Below, piece after piece: positions 24,352-34,472 of a stretch of DNA of 64,000 bases. Position numbers and translations under genes: made by a program. Source of the DNA: Episyrphus balteatus (taxonomy: Eukaryota; Arthropoda; Insecta; Diptera; Syrphidae). Location of the stretch: positions 8,696,874 through 8,760,873 of the forward strand of contig NC_079138.1 of assembly GCF_945859705.1 (NCBI RefSeq), written 5' to 3'. Within the stretch, counting starts at the first letter, position 1, and every line of letters begins with the position of its first letter. The notes below the pieces were generated by a model that searched no databases, was not told the origin of the DNA, and was given only the letters and a program-made list of their open reading frames with translations.

Positions 24352-25480
24352 GGGTGTTTTCATAAACGTCTGCATAACTTAGGCCTGCGTTAGTCGTGTT
24401 CATAAAGTCAGATCTGCGATCGGACTAACTTAGTCCAACTGCAGTTCTGCTGTTCATAAACGTCAGTATGTCGTCAACATCGGGCAGATTGCGCAGCCAA
24501 AATTTTATTGCTGCAGAACTCAAGAAGAAATTTATTTGACTCTTGATTCGATTTTTTTTTGTTAATAAATGTAAATATTGTTAAAAAAAATGAAAAGCAA
24601 ACATATTAATTAGGGTGGTGCAAAAAATGTTTCTTTTTGCATGTTTCGAAAAATTTAAATTTTAATGACACAGAAAATTTCTAAATCGTATTTTTTGAGA
24701 TAATGAGTTTATATTAATTTTTTTCGTATTAGGGTGGCTCTAAAAAATGTTATCTTCCACAGTTGCTTGAAGAATTCCAAAAAAATCAACGTGGATATTG
24801 TTTTGACCAAATTATCGAAGGAAAAAAGTTTCCATTAGGGTGGTTCAATTTTTTTTTTTTTAATTAATTACAAAAAAAAATATTTTTCACTGCAGAGAAA
24901 GTTTGTAAAACATGGTTTATGAAATATAATGTAAAATTGGGGTAGCTCAGAAAATAAGGGGGCTCAGAAAAATGGTATATTTAACATTTACGATTGGAAT
25001 TCAACCAAATTCAATTTAATTAATTCGGCATGAATTTAATATTTCTATAGCAAAAACGCACTTAACAAACTTTCTGTGCACTAAAAATCATTTTTTTTTT
25101 CAAACGCATACAAAAACTTTCTTGAACACCCTAATTAAAAATATTTTTTCCATAGATAATTTGTTTTAAATGTGAACTATTCGGTGTTTTTATTATTTTT
25201 TTTTAGCCACCCTAATGAAACACGGTTTACAAATTTTTCGGGTTATTAAAAACAATATTTTCGGGGACTGAAAAAGAAATATTTTTTTGCTTAAACAAAA
25301 CTCATTCTGTGGTAATTTTTTTATATTTTTTTTTTCTGACGTTTATGAACACTCAGTGACTGCTGAAAATTGTACCAACGCAGGCCTGCAAACATTCTGC
25401 AGAATTGGTGTGTTCATTAATGCAGCAAAGCAGAAAGACGATTGGACAGACGCAGATTTCCGACGTTTATGAAAACACCC
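24352..25480. mobile_element. 1129-bp DNA transposon, GGGTGTTTTCATAAACGTC termini, ATA duplication
   Basis: Inverted termini GGGTGTTTTCATAAACGTC are perfect over 19 bp. ATA flanks both sides (24349-24351 and 25481-25483), and the intact host sequence has it once. Partial copies of GTGTTCATAAACGTC recur near 24399, 24450, 25341 and 25409. Three-base duplication with a GGGTG start matches the element at 8254-10461 and suggests a PIF/Harbinger-like group. There is no transposase frame. A second element (24613-25212) lies inside. Confidence 0.75.
24613..25212. mobile_element. 600-bp MITE with repeated TTAGGGTGG ends
   Basis: TA lies outside both ends. The left reads GGGTGGTGCAAAAAATG and the inverted right reads GGGTGGCTAAAAAAAAT. 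The same end motif recurs inside in the same orientation (24730, 24836) and inverted (25126), and GGTAGCTCAGAAAAT variants occur near 24945. It may be a MITE that inserted repeatedly into its own copies or one with multiplied ends. Confidence 0.6.
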
Positions 25481-25619
25481 ATATTTGGCGACTCTGCAGA
25501 GGGGTTTTTGGAATTAATTTTTTTGGACCAAAAATAACGCTACTTGTCATATACCGATTTTAGTAAAACTCAAATTGCTCAAAAACGGCTCCAAAGATTT
25601 TGTTTAAAAAAATCAAATG

Positions 25620-26078
25620 GGGTTGGGGTCGAAATGCTGTATGTTGCAAAATTCTGTATTCAAAATACTGTATGCCAAAATACTGTATGTCAAAATTCTG
25701 TATATGCTGTACGAACAAAATTCTGAAAGTCAAAATTCTGTATAGCAAAATTCTGGTTGGTCAAAATTCTGTATTTCAAAATTCTGTACATCAAAATTCT
25801 GTAAATCAAAATTCTGTAAAAATGCAAAGTGCGCCCGCACTGTTTTACATTATCAAAACGATATTTTTTACAGAATTTTGATTTACAGAATTTTGATGTA
25901 CAGAATTTTGAAATACAGTATTTTGACCAACCAGAATTTTGCTATACAGAATTTTGACTTTCAGAATTTTGTTCCTACAGCATTTTGCACATACAGAATT
26001 TTAACATACAGTATTTTGGCATACCTACAGTATTTTGAATACAGAATTTTGCAACATACAGAATTTCGACCCCAACCC
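25620..26078. mobile_element. foldback element of CAGAATTTTG units, copy 1
   Basis: The termini are GGGTTGGGGTCGAAAT and its inverse. Each arm is a series of about 12 short units, CAAAATTCTGTA with a 3-6 base linker on the left and TACAGAATTTTG on the right. Linkers are mirrored in order, so the whole ~459 bp can fold into one hairpin with a GTGCGCCCGCAC centre (near 25829). It sits inside a Helentron-like element. No target duplication is recognisable, and there is no coding potential. Confidence 0.75.
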
Positions 26079-26720
26079 TAAAAATTTTTGTCCGATCATA
26101 CCCGAGACTTTAACAAAAAAACTTTTTTTCTACCGGAAATTTCCTAAATTTTCACGTTTTTCTATGCATTCTTGTCATTTCAATTTTTAATATATTTTCA
26201 ATAAAATATATGGAAATTTCTGTATTTACATGAAGTACATACCTTGACCTTATTATCACAAATCACAATAAAAAACAGACTGCAGTGTTAATGATTAAAA
26301 AACAAAATAAGCTTTTGTGGCCTGAGCTTATAAAATCGACTAGATTAAGACTAAGATCTTGGGAATTAGGGGGTCAACAGTTATTATTTGAAACCGGTTT
26401 TAGTTAGCATGGATATTGAGGAATGCGAAAAGCAAAAAATAACGGGTCGAATGCAATTTTTTTTTGTTTTCAATTATGACCGGATTTTGGGGTCGAATAC
26501 TCCTCTGTGCGACGTTGCATACCTAAAACGGATTGCAAAAAAATTGAATTTATATTGATTTTGACATCTTTTTTTAAAATGTATTTTGTATGTTTAAGAA
26601 AAGTTTAATTTGTGTTCATAGAATTGATTTATTTGTATAAAATTACAACTTAATTGTCAATAATTATATTTAAAGATAGTATTATGTGTTTTTTTTTTAT
26701 CAAAGGAAATATCTTGAAAA
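26079..26720. other. AT-rich spacer, possibly decayed repeat
   Basis: No gene was found. GGGGTCGAATACTCC near 26491 resembles the foldback terminus but is not followed by units. Confidence 0.35.
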
Positions 26721-26839
26721 ATACTGTATTGAAAATACAGTATTTTGTCGTACAGAATTTTACAAAACAGAATTTTGCAGGTCAGTATTTTGTTTATACA
26801 GTATTTTGACATACAGAATTTTGTATTTACAGACCCCCC
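26721..26839 (+). mobile_element. single arm of the CAGAATTTTG foldback family, copy 3
   Basis: The units run TACAGTATTTTG, TACAGAATTTTAC, AACAGAATTTTGC, GTCAGTATTTTG, TACAGTATTTTGACATACAG and so on, ending ACAGACCCCCC. Linker order matches the left arm of the copy at 57624-58126 read in reverse, not the arms of copy 1. No opposing arm is present apart from a short AATACTGTATT at its start. Confidence 0.65.
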
Positions 26840-27426
26840 AGAAATTTTTTTTTTCAGAAAATCAAAAGATATAGTATAAACAAATACCTACAAGTCTAAT
26901 ATTTGCAGTACTAAATGGTTTGTTTGTGTATTTTAGTAATTTAATTACCTATCTGAAAATCTCCCTAAAAGTCTCTACCAATTTCGTACCGTTAAAGAAG
27001 CTGTCGATGAAGTTTTTATAAGGAAAAACAACAATTTTGTGGTCCATTACAACGTTTGGTAAGGGATTTTTCAAAAAACTAGTTTTTACCTCTGATCATT
27101 TCCTAAAGCACTATGTAAACACCTTAAAATGTTCTTTGAAGAACCCTTTAAATAACACAAGTATTTATCTACAAGGTTTTTGGTGTCGAGACTACTTTTT
27201 CAAAGGGTTGCTGAACTCTAATCCGAAGACAAAATATTCGATCACATCTCGTTTTTGAAATATTACCGTTAAATCTATTTAAGTCTTTCCGACATCTTAT
27301 CCTTTTATTTCAGAGAGTACCTATGTAAAACATTCCGTTTTATTTTTAGCTTTCTATTTATCAAATTGTTTCAAATTAGAAAATAAGCTCATGCCAAACA
27401 ACTTGGATTATTTAAAATTTTTATTT
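26840..27426. other. AT-rich spacer; part similar to 63560-63660
   Basis: The segment 27172-27265 (AGGTTTTTGGTGT, then a GCTGA.CTC.AATCCGAA block, then ATCACATC.CGTTTTTGA) is clearly similar to 63575-63640. This is a dispersed repeat of unknown type. No gene was found. Confidence 0.45.
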
Positions 27427-27430
27427 TTAA

Positions 27431-28162
27431 GGGGTAATAACACCTTGTAAACCATGAAATCGAGCGTCATATTCATCAGCGTATAAAACAAAGAAGAAAT
27501 AATATTTTCTTTTGGTGTTTGTTTAGTTTAATTAAGTATAGGTATTAATAGGTAACAGAATAGGCTAATGTTAAATTTTTTAATGATGTGAAATTTTTTA
27601 AATGGCGATGTAGTTCAGGATGATAGTAAAATCCTGTGCTCCCATCGGGCGACCAACTAACTCCTACAGTTTTTAACCGACTGGGCTGAAATTTTGTGTG
27701 GAGCTTAAAAATACTATTTTCTAGTGAAGTACGTAGGATTTTTTTGAAATATTAAAATTTAAAGAAATGGCATTAGTTTGAAAAAATTATTTCATTTCAA
27801 AAACAAAATTCGTTGAAAAAAAGACCATAAAATCGTTAAATTTTAATATTCAAAAAAATCCTACGTACTTCACTAGAGAATAGTATTTTTAAGCTCCACA
27901 CAAAATTTCAGCCCAATCGGTTAAAAACTGTAGGAGTTAGTTGGTCGCCCGATGGGAGCACAGGATTTTACTATCATCCTGAACTACATCGCCATTTAAA
28001 AAATTTCACATCATTAAAAAATTTAACATTAGCCTATTCTGTTACCTATTAATATACTTAATTAAACTAAACAAACACCAAAAGAAAATAATATTTCTTC
28101 TTTGTTTAATACGGTGATGAAAATGACGCTCGATTTCGTGGTTTACAAGGTGTTATTACCCC
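27431..28162. mobile_element. 732-bp near-perfect palindromic MITE flanked by TTAA
   Basis: TTAA lies at both edges (27427-27430 and 28163-28166). The termini are GGGGTAATAACACCTTG and its inverse, and the two arms of about 325 bp remain almost identical inverted copies with a loop near 27760-27840. TTAA duplication is used by piggyBac-like and a few other superfamilies, but the GGGG start is not the usual piggyBac CCC. There is no coding frame. The strong arm identity suggests a recent insertion. Confidence 0.8.
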
Positions 28163-28166
28163 TTAA

Positions 28167-29316
28167 GTATTCCCGATTAATTTAGAACTAAATTGATATA
28201 ATAGAATGTATCAAAAAAAGTTTTTTATATATGGTCATAATTTTGAAAAAAAGATATAAAAAATGTTAATGCAGAAAGTGTTTTGTTTTTTTGCTTAGAA
28301 GAAGTAGCATACATTATAGTTTCATAAAAAGTTATTTTCTCAGCTCTCCTACATTTTTTGGTGGTCATAGGCAGTGCATGTTACTTTCATGTAACATGAG
28401 AAAAACACATTAGTTTTGCTATTTATTATTTTGGAAAATAACTTTTTGCTATTCATATTTCTTAGTTGTGATGTTTTTGACCCGATAATACCGAAAAAAC
28501 ATTTTTAATATTGATTTTCATAGCTTGGGTTCGAAAGGGTTAGTAAAAAAGTTTTGTGATTCCTAAAAATAAAATTTGTTCGGTCTGAGGTAACCCAAAA
28601 AAAACTTTTTGATTCCATCGTGTTAGTATATCAGTTTAACAAGCAATGCTTGCACTATTTCATAATTACACAACATCATTATTTCCTCAGCCTTGAAATC
28701 ATCCCATATTGCAATAATAATCGTATTAGCCAGATATTTTTATGCCAGTTTGGATTCCTTATGTTTTACGCATAATAATCACTTTCATTTTATATAATTC
28801 GCTTATACTTACCTACTCTGATTCCAATAGTATATGTTTGTACAGTACATACGTATTTTTGAACGAAGAAGAAAATTTCTGCGTAGATAATTCCCAATTA
28901 CCTTTGGGAATTTTTCGTCTGCTATCTTCTGCAATAACTAAAGCCTTAAGGAGTAAAAGAAATCAAGTGACACAGGGAATATATTATTAGTATGTATAAG
29001 CCTAGTGTTTCAAAAATAATGTAATCTTTCTTTTCACCGCAAGCATAACCATCTCATCATTGTGTCATTGTGTTTCTTTTTTCATCGATGCGTTACTTGT
29101 CATAGAATCAAACACAACATATCATATGAAGGATGTGCGAAAAATATATTTTTACTCTCCCCATGCATGTGTTTCATTTTGATGTCCTTTCAAACGCAGA
29201 ATATAATAAAAATTCGATCGATTCAGCAGAAAACTGCTGTCAATGGTGCTACTGTTTTTTTTTTTTTTTCATTGGTCCCATGAGACGGAATAGAGAAGAG
29301 AGATGACAAATCGACA
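28167..29316. other. AT-rich spacer without a gene
   Basis: The frame at 28742-28990 has no motif I recognise. No bounded repeats were seen. Confidence 0.4.
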
Positions 29317-29324
29317 ATGATATT

Positions 29325-30280
29325 CGGTGCCGAACCTGCCTTAAGGAAAAATAGGCAGTTGTCTGAGGCGCCACTCAGCTAGGGCGGCAAAATTGGTGGA
29401 ACAAATTTCAAACTGAAAAAATGTAACACAAATGCGTCTCCTTGAATCTTAAACAATATCAATATACTACTGCACAGTATTTTGATCATGCTTCAGTCGA
29501 AATCCATGTACTTGTAAAATGCTTAGAACATTTAGATAAACTGCGGCAGTACTTTCAGGCAAACCGTTTTGAGGAATCTTTATTTGAACCATTATACAAG
29601 AACGTCATAGATATTGCTACAAAGATGAATTATGCATGTCGATTTCATTGTTACCGATACGATAAGCTTACGTAGTTGCCGTTATCAGTCGGATAAATCT
29701 CAATCAATTGATCCAAAATTTAAATTTAAAGTTGATTTCTTCTACCACGTAATCGAAGTGACGTTATCTTCTCTCGACGAGTGTTTTAAACAGTTTCCAT
29801 ATCTGAACCAAAACTTCGGTTTTCCTTGCGATATTTCAAATAATGTAGACTTTAAGGATTGCGAGAAACTTGAAGCAATTTTAACAGTAAGAATTGACGA
29901 CGTGTTCAAAGGGATGTAATAGCTAGGGATCTCTTTAGTGAAATTAATATATTGAATCAAAAGTCAAACCATACTGATCTCAGACCTCTATCAACTTTAA
30001 ATTATTTAGCTTCAAACCATTTGCTTTAATTGTATCCAAATTTAACAACTGCGTTTAAATTCTCTTAGCGTTTCCTGTAAGTGTTGCTTCAGGGGAAGCA
30101 AGTTTTCCAAAACTTAAAATAATAAAATCATATTTACGCTCTCAACTATGACTGAAGAAAAAAACATGCTATTCAAGAAGAAGATATTAATATTAATTTG
30201 TACGATTTTCTTTTTTTTTTAAGTTTGGGGCGCCAAAATTGAATTTGCCTGGGGCGGCAAAAGACCCAGGCTCGGCACCG
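29325..30280 (+). mobile_element. deleted hAT transposon with 8-bp duplication
   Basis: The perfect duplication ATGATATT (29317-29324 and 30281-30288) encloses inverted termini, CGGTGCCGAACC on the left and CGGTGCCGAGCC on the inverted right. GGCGCC and GGGCGGCAAAA motifs lie just inside both ends. A transposase fragment is retained (29442-29919). At 956 bp it is an internally deleted, non-autonomous hAT of the ZMYM/TTF-type transposase group, judging by that fragment. Confidence 0.85.
29442..29919 (+). pseudogene. hAT transposase C-terminal fragment, frameshifted
   Basis: Two plus-strand frames overlap around 29640-29675. The first (to 29675) contains LVKCLEHLDKLRQYFQANRF followed by a helical stretch ending KMNYACRF. 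The second continues with SIDPKFKFKVDFFYHVIEVT and then LSSLDECFKQFPYLNQNFGF. The order, a helix bundle followed by an aromatic strand-like segment and LD...RF/CF, is the part of ZMYM1/TTF-type hAT transposases between the catalytic region and the C-terminal dimerisation segment. The catalytic acidic residues and zinc finger are not present. One frameshift and the internal deletion make it inactive. Confidence 0.55.
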
Positions 30281-30288
30281 ATGATATT

Positions 30289-31440
30289 TATCGGTTTTCC
30301 CTTCAAAACTAACGGAAATTTCACCTTAATTACTGCAGACGGAACCTGCGACAGAATACGGAATCTTATACGCTATACCCGCTATTACGCCCGCCCGTTT
30401 TTACGTGCATATGTTAAAGCTTACTAATGATTCTATAAAAAAGTAACAAGAAGCAAGTACAAATCTCTGATGTGCAATATCGTTTCATATTTGTGTTTCT
30501 GTCGTGCCTTCCTTTGTGTCGTCCTTTCTATAGGAAATTCAATTTGAAATTTGATTAGCAAATTTGATAGAAAGTAATAAAACAAAATGTGAAGGAATTG
30601 TACCCCACTGTGAAGTACTGTAGAACAGTGGGGCTAAATTCATTTAAAAAACATTCGTTAAAAGAGATTAAGGCAGTTGTCATGCTTCAGGCTTCACACA
30701 GTCTCGGATTCAGGTCAAATTCAATTGTTGGGGTGTAATAGGAATGCCTTTATTTGGGAAAAATAGGAATTTCCATGATTCAACAATCCTTAGGGTGAGA
30801 CGTGAGGGTGATTCGTTGGTTTGACTCGGTCCCTTGGGTTATGAAGGAATTATTGTATTTTATTTATGATCGATTATAAGGATGTTGAGCTTTTTGAATT
30901 CTATCTTCTTATGAAATTTTGTAGATTTCATCGTTCTCGTTCGTTGTCTTGAAAACTAAGGTGTAAAATCCTGTTGAGGATAACCTATAGAGTTTATAAG
31001 AAAAAAAAATAATAATTTGCACTTAATTGTTGAAGTAAAGGATTTTCAAAGAGTCAATTTAGTCCTTAGTGGTATCTATTCATACATTTAATATTTAAAT
31101 TATCTTTGACTTTCTTCAGGAAATGGAAGTAAAAAAGTTATTTGTGTATTGTAAAATAGCACTCAGGTTTAGAAACCAAATATTAAATAAAGTGTTCTAG
31201 TTGTAAACTGTAACTTAAGCTATCTATCTATCATTCAATAATAAATCAATGAATTGTTGTTTGAATGTATAGGTACACTAGACTGATTCAAGAAAGAACT
31301 TTGTTTTTATTCATGCTTATATCGAAATTATTGTTGGAAAATTTCACAAATTTTGTTAAAACTTAATTTCATCAAAAAATCTGTAAAAAGAGAAAAAAAT
31401 ACATTTTATATTTTAAAATCACAATTAAATTTTATTTAAA
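30289..31440. other. spacer without a recognisable gene
   Basis: There is moderate AT bias and I found no bounded repeat or exon. Confidence 0.4.
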
Positions 31441-31639
31441 AAATCATAAAATGTGTCTTTCTTTATAATTTTTTGATCAACAACAACATCTTGAAGGTGC
31501 TACCACCAAGTGTTTATGGCTAGAGTTACAGTACTGTTTCACGGATGCCAATCCGATCATCAGACTCCTTTTATTCCATTTTGTGTGTGGTGCTTGGTCT
31601 AGTAATTTTTTCATTTGATTTGAAAAACTTCTTCCGTCA

Positions 31640-31710
31640 CACTTGAGTATTGAACCTAGACCTTTCTTTAATTCTAGTGCAATGGCTATTTTAACACAGT
31701 TGTTTTAAAG
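31640..31710 (-). repeat. possible tRNA-like SINE head (weak)
   Basis: Read in reverse, GGTCTAGGTTCAATACTC resembles a Pol III B box. The A box is not convincing. It could be a decayed SINE running toward lower coordinates. Confidence 0.2.
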
Positions 31711-31749
31711 AAACTACTAATTTACAATTAAAAACAAAAACTCAAGTAA

Positions 31750-31850
31750 ATCCAATATAAGTTCAAGTGACCTCAACTCCAAAAATTAATATATAGTTTC
31801 AATATTTAATCACTCCACTTAAAATAAAAATAATTTTAATAATTTTTTTA
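31750..31850 (+). repeat. retroposon-like repeat, short copy
   Basis: This shares AAGTTCAAGTGACCTCAACT at its start and CTCCACTTAAAATAAAAATA at its A-rich end with the 228-bp insertion at 56858-57085. It lacks the central long hairpin present there. Confidence 0.65.
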
Positions 31851-32331
31851 TTATTTTTGTTATTTTTTTCTTCGTTATTCTCAAGTAAATCCATTAAGTC
31901 GTTTTGAAAGTTTCTATTTTTGAAAAAAATTTTTTAATAAAAAATGTGTTGTATGGAAACTTTGTTACATTTTCAACAATTACCTACTTTAATGCATTTG
32001 TTTTGAAGATAATAGCTAACTATGAACAAAAAAGAATTTTTTTGCGAGAGCAAAAGCAATAAACTACAGTTGTACTTTAGATTTTGATTTAAAATTGCCA
32101 CAGGAAAAACTATGTGTCACTATATAGATCCCTGTTGAGAACGGAAACTATTAGCGACTGTTTGTTGGTAACCTTCCTATAGTAAAATCAGTCATCTTTT
32201 ATGATATATACACTGTATATGTCTTTACGCAAAAAAAAAAAAAAAAACAACAAATTAAATACATAGGTACTTTTTTGGTATAACTGACACAAACAAATTC
32301 AAAATATTCAGGTCCTAGCTTTACGCATTAC

Positions 32332-33275
32332 AAAATAAAATGCACGAACTTGCTCTTAGAACTTAACACTTTTTATATAAAAATTTGGTAAATGTATTAA
32401 AAAAACTTCGTTCTTCAAATGTAAAAAACAACTTTTTAAATCGAATTGAGATCCGGAAAAAGTATGCAGTTTAATTGCTTTTATAAAGATGCATTAAAAA
32501 AAAAAAGAATTAAAAAATCGCTAGAGTTGTTTTTTTTTTTTAAGTAATTTTTAAAAACAGTTTTTTTGAAAATAAATTTAAAAATAAATTTGGTATGCCA
32601 AGTTGTAGGAAATTATAATCAACAAGTAAAACCAAAATTTTAATAATATTCAACATCACGTTTTCGAAAGTTTGATTTTTTGTAAAAAAAAAATTTCAAA
32701 TTTTTTTTAAAAATCAAAAGGTTATTTTTTCCAAAATTTTGTTTTTGATTTATTTTAAGGCAATATAAATGTTTTTGCATAAAAAAATTCATTAAAATTT
32801 AACTAGTAATTTGGAAATTTAAGAAACAGTACCTCCCATTACCGTTAATAACGATTTTTTAAAAGATAGACCTTGTCTAAAACTTAATACTTGAATTTTG
32901 TGATCAAAATCGTAGGAGCTGTTTTTGAGAAAAGTAAACTTTTCCAAAATTGGTATATTTATGACAGGTACCTACCGTTATTTTTGGTAAAAAAAATTAA
33001 TTCCAAAAACCCCTCTGTACAAGACACAAAAACTGCTACATACCTATTTGAAGTGGATCTGCCTATCCGTTTTGGCTGCAGCTCCTTATACAGACCGACA
33101 GACATCCTGACAGAATGACAGTCTGACAGACAGAAAGACTGACAAACAGACGGACTTTCGAGACCCACTTTTTTCGCATTCCCTATCATCGTAATCTCAT
33201 TTAAAATTGTTATCTCAACTTTTTTTTTACGAATGCATAACTTCATATATTGGTACCTATATCGCAAGAAAAAAA
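32332..33275 (-). mobile_element. Helentron-like element, GTCT subfamily, near complete
   Basis: In minus orientation it starts at 33275 with TTCTTGCGATATAGGTACC, continues with a GTTATGCATTCG block, ATTACGATGATAGGGAATGC and GTGGGTC, a degenerate TCTGT microsatellite (33100-33155), and AGCTGCAGCCAAAACGG. It finishes with TAAGAGCAAGTTCGTGCATT (32338-32357). This shortest near-complete copy (about 940 bp) and the one at 56239-57374 define the family. There is no reading frame, so it depends on an autonomous partner. Confidence 0.75.
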
Positions 33276-33411
33276 CTTTAAAGAGGTGAAAATATTATAA
33301 AATAACAAACAGAAAAAAACGTACAATTTCAAATTGAATGTATTTATATGATATTGGAATGAATTGCATATACATTCAACGATGATAGGAAAATGGAAGC
33401 ATATTCTTTTT

Positions 33412-33672
33412 TACCGACTTCCAAAAAGGAGGAGGTATTCAATTCGTCTGTATTTTTTTTTTTTTTTTTTTTTTATGTTTGTTACCGCATAACTTTGTAC
33501 TGAGTGAACCAATTTTGATAATTCTTTTTGTATTGGAAAGCTGGTGGCTGCAGTGTGGTCCCATTTTCATTTCGTTAACTTTAAGCCATAGGAACTATTT
33601 TAAAAACCATAAAACCAGTTTTGATCCATGGAAGTCGGTTTTGTTTTTTGCTATAAATGATTATTATTAAAA
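33412..33672 (+). repeat. SINE family 2, copy 1 (5' head missing)
   Basis: It runs ACCGACTTCCAAAAAGGAGG, then a long T run, GTACTGAGTGAACCAATTTTG, then GTTTTGATCCATGGAAGTCG and a tail of ATTATTATT followed by A. The reversed copy at 51117-51890 shows the same order with a tRNA-like head, so this copy is a 5'-truncated SINE in plus orientation. Confidence 0.6.
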
Positions 33673-34367
33673 AAAAAATGTGTGTGTTCGATAGTTTAAG
33701 TTGAAAAATTGTTTAAAATGCATTTTTTAAGGATTCATTGGGATTTTTTTTATATGCATTTTGTATTCATTGAACAGACGATTGCATTTTTCTATCAAAA
33801 CTAAACGGAATCAATTAAAATTGATTAACTTTATGAAATTGATTTTTTTTTTATTGTTATTGTTATATTTCTACAGAAAACGAGTTATTCAACAGTTTTG
33901 GTTCATAAAAAAAAAAAAAAACAAGTTCGATTTTCCTGTCGAAATATTTGATAAAAAGAAAATAAACGTTCCATATCGTTAAAGATATTGGTCAGGGAGA
34001 CAATCAATGATGAAGTCGTAACTTTACTTTGCAGCTTTTGGCACTATGATCTATGAGTTAGTCTAAATTCGAAACCATGATATTGATTAATAATACTTAC
34101 TCCTTACTTTGATAAAATCTCAATCAAAAATAGAATTTAAAAAAATTAAATTTTTTAGTCTGAGTAAAAAACAAACACATAATTAATAGGTCGTAAGACT
34201 AAAATTATCGTTTTTTTTTTTGCTTTATAAATTACAAATTCGCGCGAATTTTTATTTCCACACCTCAAAATGGATTCTCCCGTGGGCAAAATTTTTCCGC
34301 TTCGCCTTTGGGTTGTACAAATTAAAGAGATTCGCATGTGAGAAATTTTTTTCCGCTTCACCCTGCT
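33673..34367. other. AT-rich spacer
   Basis: No gene or bounded repeat was seen. Confidence 0.4.
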
Positions 34368-34472
34368 ATCCGCAGCTTGGTTGAGCTTCTATTCCTATCG
34401 GCAGCTGCGTGTTGTTTTTGTAATGCATGTAAACGACAACTGCGGATACGGATAGAAATGCCAAAAAAACAC
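34368..34472 (+). repeat. dispersed repeat, copy 2 (see 8040-8155)
   Basis: This copy has the same order of blocks as copy 1: CTATCCGCAGCTTGGTT, GTTGTTTTTGTAATGCAT and GCGGATACGGATAG. Here the inverted CCGCAG/CTGCGG pair is better preserved. Confidence 0.6.

Larger units (their letters stand above)
24165..25619 (+). mobile_element. Helentron-like element, 5'-truncated, split by a GGGTG element
   Basis: The (CTGTCAGT)n core is followed by AGCTACAGCCTAAACGGATAG and CTTGGTATGTAGCG (to 24351), and resumes at 25481 with ATTTGGCGACTCTGCAGAGGG and the GGACCAAAAATAACG segment. It is lost at 25620, where a foldback element begins. In an uninterrupted copy (57130-57180, reversed) the two halves are contiguous, which fixes the insertion point. 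Confidence 0.7.

Noticed and set aside
25544..26081. Several overlapping frames with repeated YRIL/QNSV residues
   Set aside because: They are readings of the short CAGAATTTTG units. The same happens at 57930-58284.
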